A stretch of 15,001 bases of DNA, from positions 1 through 15,001 of the forward strand of contig NW_014012294.1 of assembly GCF_000611645.1 (NCBI RefSeq). Reading direction: 5' to 3'. Below, in pieces: positions 1 to 9,189 of the stretch. Positions within the stretch are counted from its first letter, which is position 1, and the number at the start of each line of letters is the position of its first letter. The stretch is from Monoraphidium neglectum. Taxonomy: Eukaryota; Chlorophyta; Chlorophyceae; Sphaeropleales; Selenastraceae. The translations under genes and the position numbers were made by a program. Under the pieces are notes generated by a model. It saw nothing but the letters and a program-made list of their open reading frames with translations, ran no database searches and had not been told where the DNA came from.

Positions 1-37
<37 letters not shown>
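1..37. repeat. (CA)n microsatellite abutting an OR splice donor
   Basis: A nearly pure CA run reads as (GT)n on the gene strand. It starts directly at the OR exon end (38), so the intron begins GTGTGTGTG and the microsatellite itself supplies the 5' splice site. The repeat continues to the left edge of the window. Confidence 0.95.
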
Positions 38-39
<2 letters not shown>

Positions 40-887
40 GTTGCGCTGCTGCCGCTCCACATTGTTCAGCTCCACCACCAGCAGCGCGCTCACCACCCCC
101 ACCGCGCCGCCGCAGAAGGACGCCACTATCGGGTCCACGCGCGCCAGCTGCTCAGGCAGGTGCACGGACTGGACAAAGTCCAGGTAGGAGGTGCCTGCGG
201 CCAGTCCAGTCCAGTCCGAGGCGGCGGGAAGAGAGGGGCAGTCCAGGGTCGGCACACAGCAGCGGCATCCTCAATCTCTGCCCAAGCCGGCCTGTTGCGC
301 CACGGCAGCCGGGGAGGCTGCCCTGCCAGCATACGGCCCGACGAGCCCAAGCCCCTCCTCCCACCCAAACTTTCAGCGGCCCCGGATATGTGCCGCCGAG
401 TTCCCCAGCTTGGCACCTCATTGATGCCCAAAGTAACCGCCACGAGCTTGAAATCCGACCCAGACTCAAAATCCAAAATTCAAATACCCACCCCCGAGGC
501 CGATCTTGACCTCCAGCAGCGGCGCCAGCAGCGCCCCAAACACGATCACGCTCGCGACGAAGCCGGCGTAAAAGGTGTAGTAAGTATTCAGCGTCTCGTT
601 GGTCAGCGGCGGCAGGAAGGGAAGGGCCGAGAGGTACGACTCCTCCAACTCGGGGGCGCCGCCGTTGGAGGGCGCGGTGGGCGCGTCATCGCCGCCCTGT
701 TTTTCGGGTCGTTGTGTTTGATGTCCGGGAGGGCGGGCGGGCGTGATCGGGGGCGCGAGGGTCCGGGGGCGGGGTGTGGTTCGGCGGTGGGTAGGGGCTG
801 GCGCGCGCTGTGAGGTGACGCAGTCGCCTGGGTCGCAGTTCTGTGAGGCACCCACTGCCCAGATTGATGCCTGGCTGCGCGGCAGGC

Positions 888-936
<49 letters not shown>

Positions 937-939
937 ACT

Positions 940-970
<31 letters not shown>

Positions 971-2027
971 GCGCGCGCGCCCACACGCACCCACCTTGAG
1001 CCGCTGCTGGATGCGCAGCCGCCGCACCTCCTCCATCAGCAAGAAGATCCTGTTGCGGCGCGACGTGATGTTGTCCGTGATCTCATCCAGCTGCATGCCG
1101 GCAAAGTCCTGGGGCCGTCGAATCACGGTGAGGTGGCGGCGACGCTTGATCAGAAGGGGTGAGATTCAATGGGGAGCGACGGCAGCAAAAGGGCGTGTGC
1201 CACCGGTGCGGCTGCAGTTCAACAAGCAGACAAAGCCGCTGCCAGCGGAGTGACGCCGGCCGCAGCACGCACTTGGACGTTGCATGCATGTTGCAGCCCA
1301 AGGCGAGTCACGGGCGTCCAAGCTGGGGGGCGGGGGGGCTGTGTTGGGTGGCTGCATGGCTCTGGCGCGGGGGAGCGTCACCTTGACGGCATCGCGGCTC
1401 TCGATAATGCAGAAGTTCTCGGGCAGCGCGTACGAGTCGCTGCGGTTGGGCGGCCCATGAGGTGTGCGTGGGTGGACGGATGCGAGGACAATTGGTGCGG
1501 CGGGCCGCAACATGGGGGTGGGCGCGAGATGAGGCAGCTGCTGACGCTGCTGGGAGGGGCCAGGTCCGCCGACGCGCCATTCGCCGGCGTGCATACCCAG
1601 GCGCATGCAGGTTGGTGCAGCGCAAGGCAGCCGGGCGCCTCAGCACACCTCCCCTCATCCCCAAGTCTAGGGCAATCGGCTGCTGCGGCCAGCAATGCAC
1701 CGGGGTGCGCGCTGATAATGTTGTGAGTCTACCAATTGCTGCAGATTCCCAGACTCAATGGGGCCCTAAATCGGTCTGCCCGTGTGCCAACCTGGATGGC
1801 AGTGGGGCGTCTGCATCCGCCGCAGCGTAAACGCGCGCCCGCCGGGCGCGGTGGGCCCTCAAGGGGTCGAACACCGCCGCCCCTCCCCGCCGCTGCGCTC
1901 TCTGCTGCACCACTGACGCCGCCGCGCCGGCTTGCGTCGCGATGCTGCCGCTGCCGATGCCAATTGCTGCACGGTGATTGTGTGCGTGTCCGCAGCTGCA
2001 TTTTCTGCTGCCATTGGCGCGCAGCAT
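38..2027 (-). CDS. OR: ORANGE (OR) plastid protein, 5' five exons, 3' end off window
   Basis: OR is a plastid membrane protein with a DnaJ-type zinc finger. It holds phytoene synthase in an active state and promotes carotenoid accumulation. Exons in order of transcription are 1792-2027, 1382-1439, 995-1108, 492-696 and 38-194. Every junction is GT-AG and the phases match (2, 0, 0, 1, with phase 2 leaving the window). Exon 1 begins at ATG 2027 and reads as an Ala/Arg/Ser-rich transit peptide ending near RVYAAADADAPL; the longer upstream frame opens only with GTG. Family landmarks follow: PENFCIIESRDAV, DFAGMQLDEITDNI, SRRNRIF, MEEVRRLRIQQRLK, LPFLPPLT, membrane segment one (YAGFVASVIVFGALLAPLLE), KIGLGGTSY, DFVQSVHLPEQLARVDPI, and membrane segment two (VASFCGGAVGVVSALLVVE) with NNVERQQRNR. 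About 256 residues are visible. The CxxCxGxG zinc-finger exons must lie left of base 1. Identity is clear from motif order; the exact start is less sure. Confidence 0.95.
891..980. repeat. Interrupted (CA)n / (CG)n microsatellite in an OR intron
   Basis: Forty bases of pure CA (891-930) are followed by CA runs broken by TC steps, then an alternating CG stretch (971-980). The repeat lies in the 298-bp OR intron between the exons at 995-1108 and 492-696. It begins about 15 bases inside the intron's 5' end on the gene strand, where it reads GT/GC. Confidence 0.95.
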
Positions 2028-2091
2028 CCTGGAAGCTATGTTCAGAGACGTGGGGTGCGACTGCGTGATCGATGCTAGCAAGGTGGGACCA

Positions 2092-2097
2092 ATTATA
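2092..2097 (-). promoter_or_regulatory. Candidate TATA box of OR
   Basis: TATAAT is read on the minus strand, about 65 bases upstream of the proposed OR start at 2027. The spacing would give a leader of roughly 35-40 bases. This is only a motif match in an AT-richer patch (about 2090-2150), with no further support. Confidence 0.3.
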
Positions 2098-2764
2098 CGC
2101 ACGATTGTTCAATTTTACATTCGATTACTGTAATGCATGTGATGAAATGAGACCGTGGAGCATCGCCAAAGGGAGCGATGGACGGGCGGGTGTGAAGCAT
2201 ATCACCGTGTGTCATCAATCAAGGGGGTCTGAGGACGCTGTAGGTATTTAGAGGTAAACATTGCAATTTGACGCGCAGCCGGACTACGTGGGTGGGCCTG
2301 AAGCAATGCTCTAGAGGGGCGCACAGCCGAACAGGGTGTGCAGGCTATGGCAGCTGTTCCCCGCGAAAGCTGCAATTGCAAGGCCTTATGTTGCTGCCTG
2401 TACGGTATGTGCTGATCAAATGTGACAAATCACATGTCCACAACCTCCCTGCTGTATGCAACATCGACGCCGACAGCATTCAGGGGCGCGGTCAAAGGTC
2501 CAAGAATCCAAAAGCCCAGCAAACCTCGGCCGGGGCCGCCAGTCGTTGGTTTGCAGTCGGCTGCACACTTGAGGACTACAACGCCACGACAGCTTCTGTA
2601 ATCGCGACGTTGCTTGGGCTTGTGCTGGCCAGCATGGGAACATCCACAACCCCAAGGGATTGTTTCCTTTCTTTAATTGTTCCGCTCTTTCCTCTGACAA
2701 CCCACCGACGGCACCTAAGGAACCTGTACCCACACGCGCTCTCAAGAGTCAATCGGCCAGTGGG

Positions 2765-2769
2765 TTACA
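2765..2769 (-). terminator. Candidate poly(A) signal TGTAA of the large gene
   Basis: TGTAA on the minus strand is the polyadenylation signal typical of volvocalean green algae. This is the first copy downstream of the stop codon at 3279, and it gives a 3' UTR of roughly 500 bases, a normal length for such algae. Whether this species uses TGTAA is inferred. Confidence 0.45.
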
Positions 2770-3278
2770 ACACAGGCGACTTTGATTATCGAAATCCAAC
2801 AGGGAGGTTTCATGCATGGGCCAATGGGCCCGTCATCGGCAGAGGGCCGGAGCTAGGTTCACCCGCACCGTGCAGGGGTGAGTGACCCAAATGATTGGGG
2901 TTTTGATGGCCCAGGACCCTGCGGGATCTGTCGTTTGACCCAAATAAGGCGGCATGCTGATGCCACCTGACCTCAGGAAAAGGCCAGGAAGCAACCATGT
3001 GGGCACGCACAAGTGTGTGTACAGAGCAGAATCAAACTTTGTGCACAACCCAACCCAACCCAATCCAACCTCATCCTTGAGCAACGAACCCAGCCGTGCG
3101 TCCGGCACATCTGACGAGCTAGGGGAGTGGCCACTGCTCCCTTGACCCCCGCCAGCGCCGTTGCACCCCACACAATCAGGCGCTGCCGCCGCGCCGCCGC
3201 CCGCTCCGCACGATTCGCCCATCTCCTGTCCAACCCCACATCTGTTGGGCCAGGCGGGCGCCGCCATGCTCGGGGCGA

Positions 3279-4915
3279 TCAGCGGCGCTTGGAACGCACC
3301 GCCGCCCCCAGCACCGCCGCCGCGCCCGCCGCCAGCGCCGCCGCGCCCCAGAGCATCAGCCGCCGCTCGCGGCGGCGCCGCCCATCGCGCTCCTCGCCCG
3401 CCGCCACGGGGTCATGCTGGGCCGCCGCCGAGCCCCCGGTCCGCGCCTGCGAGCCCAGCAACAAGCCTGCCGTGCTGGCGGTGGCCGCAGCGCCGTCGGC
3501 GGCGGCGAGAGAACCGACGTCGTCGCTGGGGCCGCCGCGGCGCACCTCCGAGTGCGCAGCGCCGGCCTCGGCGCTCGCCACGACAAGGCCCACGGCCTCG
3601 GCCGCGCCACTGACGCTCATCACACTGCCGCTGCCGCCGCTGCCCCCGCCGCCGCCGCTGCTGTTGGTGTGGCTGGCCATGGCCGCCGACGAGCCGGCCT
3701 GCGCCTCCGCCTCACCATCCTCACTCCCGCCCGCAGCCGCGGCGGCCTCGCTCACAAGAAGGTGGGGCGGCTGCGCGGGCGCGGCGCCCACAGCGCTGCT
3801 GCCGACCGCAGAGCTCCCGCTCGCCGGCGCCTCGTCATCCTCATGGATGAGGCCCGCCGCGCCGCTGCCCGCCTCGCGGCCGATGGGGGCCCACTCAAGC
3901 AGCGGTAGCGGCTGGCGCGCCGCCGGCCGCGGGTCTGCCACCTGCCCCTGCGCCATCAGCTGCAGCAGCGGCGCCGCCGCCGCCGCAGGCCGCGTCTCGT
4001 CATCTGGCACCTCCTCAATCACCAGCACACTCGCCGCCGCCGCCGCCGCAGGCGGCGTCTCGTCATCCGGCACCTCCTCAATCACTACTACACACGCCGC
4101 CGCCGGCGCAGCAGCCGCCGCCGCCGCCGCCGCCGCCGCCTTCTCCCCCTTGCGCCGCGCGCCGCCGCGCCGCGGCCGCCCCGCCTCGGCCACCTTGAGC
4201 GCCGCCTCGGCGCGCGCCGCCGCCTCCGCCGCGCAGGACGCGCCCCACTCGGCCCCGAAGCGCTCCTTCAGGGCGGCCAGCAGGCGGTCCAAGCTGTCCC
4301 TGAACCAACCTATCCGCTCGTCCTCCACAGCCTTCTCCCCCAGCCGCTGCGCCTCCACCTCACATGCAGCTTCCTCTGCGGCCGCTGCGGCCGCGGCTGC
4401 GGCCGCGGCGGCCTTGCTGCTCCTCCCGCGGACCTTGATCCGCATCGCCAACGCCGCCGCAAAGGAGATGACCTCCCCCGCGCCGCGCAGGCAGGCCGCC
4501 AGGTCAGCGCCGCCGTCGGCGAGCAGCTGCAGCGCGCCCTCCTCCGCGGCGCCGAGCACCTCCTGCGCCTGCGCGTCCCCGCAGCGCGGCACGCCGGCGT
4601 CCTCAGCCGCCCGCAGCAGCGCGGCGTTGCGCGCCGCCGGCAGCCACGCCACGCCCTCGCCGCGCGTGGTGGACACGTATTCGAGCGCCCCCCGCAGCGC
4701 TGCGACCCGCCAGAGCCCGGGCTCCGGCGGCGGGCAGCCGCCGCTGCCAACAGCGGCCGCCCCGTCGCGCCGCAGGCCCGCCATCGTCATCACCGCCCGC
4801 GGCAGCCGTCGCGCCGCCCGATCCAGCTCCCTGCGCGCCGCGTCGGTCCTGCCTTTGACCGGCTTGCGCGCAAGCAGCACCTGCAGCAGATGCAGCACCG
4901 GCAGGTGAACCACCA

Positions 4916-4952
<37 letters not shown>

Positions 4953-7900
4953 TGCCGTCTCGCCCTCGCCCTCGCCCTCGCGCCCATTGTCGACAAAGGC
5001 CGCCTGCACCGGCGCGACCAGCGCCAGGAGGCCGGCGGCGGCAAACTGGCCGCCGGCCGGCCCCTGCGCGATCGACCTGGCCACGGCCGCGCCGTCGCCG
5101 CCGCCGCGCGCGACGGCCTCGATAAGGCGGGCGGCGCACTCCACGGGCAGGCGCGAGTAGAAGGCGTCCCGCGCCGCGGCGCCGCTGAGCGCCTCGTCAT
5201 CATCATCCACCTGAAAGTCCGCGAGGCTGGGCATGGCCACTTCGTGCCACACGGCAAGCGCCCTGCGCAGCGCGCGGCGCGCGCCGACCCGGTCGCCGGC
5301 GCGGTGAAGCCGCGCAAACTCGGCCGCGGCGGCGCGCGCCTCCGCCACCCTGAGCGCGAGGCGCTGCTGCTCTGTGCGGGGCGCGGCGACAGCCGCCAGC
5401 ACGGGGGGCAGCGCCGAGACCGGCGCCGCGTCAAGCGCCGGCACCTGCGCCGCGGCCGGCGGCGGGGCTGCGCGCCGCGGTGCACGCGGCCGCCGTGCGG
5501 ATGCCGACATGGGAGGCACCTGCCCCTCACCTCGCTGCGCCTCTTGCTGTCCCTGCTCTTGATACTGCTTCTCCTGTTGCTGCTCTGGCTCGTGCTGCTG
5601 CTCTTGCTCCTGCTCCTCCTCCTGCTGCTCATGCTCGTGCTCCTGCTGCAGCTGCGGCTGCTGCTGCAGCGCCTCCTGCTCATATTGCGGCTGCTGCTCC
5701 TCCTGCTGGTCTGCCCGCTGTGTCGCGGCAAGCGCCTCCATCGACGGCCACGCGTCTGGCAGCACGCACGCCCCGCCGCCGCCGGCACCCTTGTCCTCGG
5801 CCGCCGGCGTCCCGGGGCCCTCAGCGCTGCTGCTGCACGTGCTCGCGCGCGCGCGGCGCCGCGCCGAAATGCGCAGGTACGAGGCGGCGTCGAGGCCGCA
5901 GGCGGGAGCGCCGAAGGCATCAGCGGTGGCGCTCGCTGCCTTCTCGCCGCCGGCAGTTGCGGCCGCGGGCCCCATGGCCACCTCGGCCTCGCCGGCCTCG
6001 CTGACTGGGCTGCTGGCGGCCTGATCGCCGCGCTGCATGTCAACAGCAGAGGACGAGATCGCGGCCTCATCAACAAAGCAGTCGCCGCCGCCGCCGCCCA
6101 CGGCACGCTCCCACGCGTCGCCGCCCTCGCCCACGTCGCCGCCCTCGCTCGCCGGGGCCTCGCACGCCGGGGCGCTCTCGCCCGAGCCCGGCGGCGCCGC
6201 CGCCGCTGCGCGCGACGGGGTCGCCGGCCCGGATGAGGAGGCCGGCTCGTCGGCGTTGCAGGGTGTTGTCAGGGACAGCACGTGCGACAGCCAGCTGCCC
6301 GCCTGGGCGCAGTCCTGGAGAATGGTAAGTGAGCAATTCGGGAGTTGGGGTACAGAATTTAGGGTGCAGAGTTTGAACTCCGGAGGATTTCATGAAGGAG
6401 GGGTTTGAAATAGGCGCCTGTCCTAGGTCGGGCAGGGCCCAAAGGGTGGAGAGATGCCGTGCCCAGTGATGAGAACAAACCAGCAGTTGTTGACCAACCC
6501 GTGTCTTGAGATAGGTTGCAGTCAGAACCTTTATTGCAATCCATCTGTGATGATGGACCCTGTATTAGCCCAGCTCACAGGCTCAGGCACAAAAACCCCA
6601 TAGCCAAGTTCGATCGTGCAACGCCAAAGCGGCAACACATGCCGTGCCGGCCCACCCACCAGCGAAGAGGGGTGGTTGTCCACGAGCGTGTGCAGCTTGC
6701 GCTGCGCGCCCCTCACCGCAAACACCAGCGACCTGCGGTACCAAGGGCCAAACAGCAGCGAGCCAGGTGTGCGATCAGCGCGGGCCACACAGCAGGTGAT
6801 ATGTTGAGACGTCAGGCATGTGGAGACTGCCGAGCGCAAGCATGCGAGAGAGTTGGCCGGCAAACCAGCCAGCCATCCTCAATGTCACCCACAGCCGCGT
6901 CACCAAAGCTGCGCATGCGGGGGTGGCGCCTCACCCGTCCGTGATCCCCTCGTTGGACAGCTCAGCCAGGCAGCCCTCGAAGCAGCCGCCGCTCCGCAGG
7001 TTGGCGATGAGGTCGGACGCGGCCGTGAGGGGGGTGTTGTCCTCCAGGCTGAGGCCCTGCGGTTGACAAGGACGGGGGTTGGGGGCAGGAGTGTTGGGGA
7101 TACATTGGGGACCGACACGGCTGGAGATGAGAGCTGGATTTTGGAGAAGGTAACTGACCCCCTGTGGCGACAAGAGACAAGAAGCAAATCACCAAGCGCG
7201 CAAAAGCCTGCTGGCATTTCCCCGTTTTTCCAAGCGGCTGATAACAGTCACCCATCAAGGCGCACTCGCAAGAAGCCATCCCTGGGCCTCCCAATGGTGC
7301 AGCCCCCACGCCTGCCCACCTGCCCCTCCAGCCGCTCCAAGGCGGCGCGCAGCGCGGCCTGGCACCCCTCCGCCTTGCGGCACGTCGCGCGGTGGGAGGC
7401 CGACAGCTGCTTGAGCACGTGCGGCAGCTTGGCGTTGTCCAGGGCGCGGCCCCTTCCTTGCAGGCGGCGGTTGTTGAACACCAGGGCGCTGCGCAGGGCG
7501 TCGCACTCCCCCTGGACCATGGTGCCGACATCACCGGTGAGGCGCAGCAGGGAGCGGGCCTTGATGCACTGGACGCTCCGGATGACAGCACCCTTGGGTG
7601 ACAATGAGCGTTTGAGGGTGTGCACGCAGGGTCTCAATTGTGGATGATATGTGCGTGCGTGCGTGCGCGCGTGTGCATGCATGCATGCGCGTGTGCGTGC
7701 GTGCGTGCGTGCGTGTGTGTGTGTGTGTGTTCTGTGTGTCTGTGTGTCTGTGTGTCTGTGTGTCTGTGTGTGTGTCTGTGTGTCTATGTGTCTGTGTGTG
7801 TGTCTGTGTGTGCGTGTTGGGGGATATCTGATGGGGGAGGTGCCGCATCAGCAGACGCAGCAGTGGTGTCAAGCTATGATGCTTCGGCTTGATTGGCTCT

Positions 7901-9189
7901 GAAAGCGATGGACAAGACGCGTTGCTTAACAGTGGCTTTTCCTTGGCCTGTGTGCCCCCTCAACAAGGCGGGCAGCGCAACACCAAGCACACCTCAAACT
8001 TCGCCAGAAGCTGTGTGGGCGTGGTACCATGCTTCTCGACCTGAGGTGAGATAGATGGGCAGGGGCACCAGAGAGTCAGGCTGGAGGGTGGTGTGAAAAG
8101 GGGAGACACGTGAACCTCGCCGTCGCGATCGCCCTCGCAAGCCTGCCCATGCTTGGCACCGCGCCAGCCGTCTGGTCGGCGGCATGAGGCTGGGTTTATG
8201 GCTGGGCAGACCCACAACTCTACGTACAGAGCAGGTGCGAGTGCGCGACTGTTCACCTGCTCCCTGGCCTCCAGCAGGGCGGTGGTCAGGGTGGGCCGCA
8301 CGCCCTCGCCGTTGAAGGCGGCGCCCAGCAGGATTCTCTTGATCTTCCGAACACAGCCGCGCTTGGCAGCCTCGGGACTCGAGTCGGCGGCGGCGCCGGC
8401 CTGCAAGCAATGGTGGGTGTGTGGCAAGAATCTATGTCAAGGGGTTTGATGCCAGGAGTGAGGGTCCGGCTGGGAGAGCGGACATTCCGGGTAGTCTCAC
8501 ACAGGGCGGCAGCGTGTGTACAAGCGTCAATCAGCAGCAGCACGCCGGTCATGGCTGCGGGGCGATCGCGTGTTGGGACGGAATGCAGCAGCAATGTCTT
8601 GCTGGGCTGGCGTATCCTGCGCGTGCAAAGAGCACTGCTGCGGCTCCCATAGCTGCACCGCCGCGCCCGCAGACACGGCGCCCGCTGCGCACCCTTGCCA
8701 TGAGCAGTTCCCCTTGTGCGGAGGGCAACCTCACCTTTGTCGAGTCTTTGCTGTGTGAGGAGTGCTCCGCTCGCTGCGCGGCGACTACAGACATGATAAA
8801 CTCCACCAGCGCGATCAGCAGGGAGGCCTCCACGGCTCCCGACGACGCCAGGCGGTCGGCGGCGAGCACCGCCGCGAGCGCCGTCTGCACCGTGGCTGCG
8901 GGCAGCAGCGTCCCGCAGCCCACCACCGCCACCAGAAGCGCCACCAGGCTCTGTAAAGTCGTTTTGCAGGCGGTGAGGCAGCGGAATGGGTTCTGAGAGC
9001 TTGGTCAGGGCAGCTGCGACCTGGTCCACGGCTGCCCGAACGATCCAGCGCAAACGAAGAAACATCTTTCAGCCATTTTTCTACTGCATACGAGCTGCAG
9101 TGCCATTATAGTGACCCGGCACGGACCTTGACGAGCTGGGCGTCGGTCCTGTGGGGCCCCCAGCGGGGCCTTATCCACTCCAACATCAT
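3279..9189 (-). CDS. Large unrecognised multi-exon gene, probable tail-anchored membrane protein
   Basis: I do not recognise a family. Exons in transcription order are 9127-9189 (doubtful), 8735-8992 (or from 8950), 8257-8400, 7993-8040, 7320-7592, 6935-7056, 6660-6732 and 3279-6314. All joins are GT-AG and phases agree throughout; 6935-7056 ends in phase 2 and 6660-6732 opens in phase 2. The total is about 1,338 residues from ATG 9189. The first third is helical and compact, with two hydrophobic stretches ([27 protein letters not shown]). The last exon alone codes 1,011 residues: a Ser/Ala/Gly-rich start, a Gln/Glu tract (about 5560-5720), two helical blocks (about 5000-5400 and 4440-4900), poly-Ala runs, a duplicated acidic motif (3993-4096), and a final hydrophobic helix ([21 protein letters not shown]) followed by RSKRR and the stop. 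That end fits a tail anchor on the chloroplast envelope, mitochondrion or ER. The 5' end is unsettled: an ATG at 9065 (15-residue exon 9021-9065) is an alternative, and the protein may extend further upstream. Confidence 0.75.
3993..4096 (-). repeat. 63-bp in-frame tandem duplication encoding two [10 protein letters not shown] motifs
   Basis: Two copies of a 21-residue unit lie head to tail in the large gene. The first reads [12 protein letters not shown] followed by PP and Ala; the second reads [12 protein letters not shown] followed by RP and Ala. The DNA copies differ at only a few bases over the core, so the duplication is recent or conserved. Each core is three or four branched hydrophobic residues followed by acidic residues, the pattern of a SUMO-interacting motif. 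That function is inferred. Confidence 0.85.
4917..4955 (-). repeat. Poly-alanine triplet tract (13 Ala)
   Basis: Twelve GCG codons and one GCA codon in a row on the minus strand encode 13 alanines directly before [11 protein letters not shown] in the large gene. Similar shorter GCN tracts occur near 4117-4140 and 4378-4412. Nearly pure triplet tracts like this are prone to slippage. Confidence 0.9.
5545..5720 (-). repeat. Gln/Glu-rich low-complexity tract
   Basis: This part of the large gene encodes about 55 residues made mostly of Gln and Glu with a few His, Tyr and Lys (for example [16 protein letters not shown]). Codons are mainly CAG and GAG. It is flanked by Pro/Ala-rich and Arg-rich sequence and is probably disordered or a coiled coil. 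No domain is recognised. Confidence 0.85.
7647..7817. repeat. Alternating purine-pyrimidine run plus TGTGTGTC minisatellite
   Basis: Bases 7647-7730 alternate purine and pyrimidine without a break (84 bases of GT, GC and AT steps). From 7731 to about 7817 the sequence turns into an 8-bp TGTGTGTC-type minisatellite. The whole block fills much of the 400-bp intron between the exons at 7320-7592 and 7993-8040 of the large gene, ending about 55 bases upstream of the acceptor. On the gene strand it is CA-rich. Confidence 0.95.

Larger units (their letters stand above)
2028..3278. other. Intergenic: 3' UTR of the large gene, then OR promoter region
   Basis: No convincing gene here. The stretch lies between the stop of the large minus-strand gene (3279) and the OR start (2027). 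Base composition is more balanced than in the flanking exons. The right half (about 2745-3278) is probably the 3' UTR, ending at a TGTAA signal; the left half would be the OR upstream region. A short run of CAACC/CCCAA units occurs at 3047-3070. A plus-strand open frame across 2268-2885 has no recognisable domain and no ATG start at its listed beginning, so I do not call it. Confidence 0.6.

Noticed and set aside
603..964. Frames with long Cys-Val or His-Thr repeats
   Set aside because: They are translations of the CA/TG microsatellite within an OR intron.
2268..2885. 205-codon plus-strand frame between OR and the large gene
   Set aside because: No ATG at the start of the frame and no domain. 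It covers the candidate poly(A) signal and the 3' UTR of the large gene.
3047..3070. CCCAA repeats resembling a telomere tract
   Set aside because: Only about three to four imperfect units, and the unit differs from the plant and algal telomere repeats (TTTAGGG or TTTTAGGG).
3127..4908. 593-codon open frame on the plus strand opposite the large gene
   Set aside because: It is antisense to the long exon 3279-6314, built of Ala/Ser/Arg from the GC-rich complement, with no domain. The minus-strand frame has a consistent exon chain and a membrane anchor.
4890..6236. 448-codon plus-strand open frame with a Leu-rich run
   Set aside because: The poly-Leu segment is the complement of the Gln/Glu (CAG/GAG) tract on the minus strand, so it is a shadow.
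7731..7817. Regular repeats that could suggest a CRISPR array
   Set aside because: The period is 8 bp with no spacers. This is a TGTGTGTC minisatellite in an intron of a eukaryotic gene.
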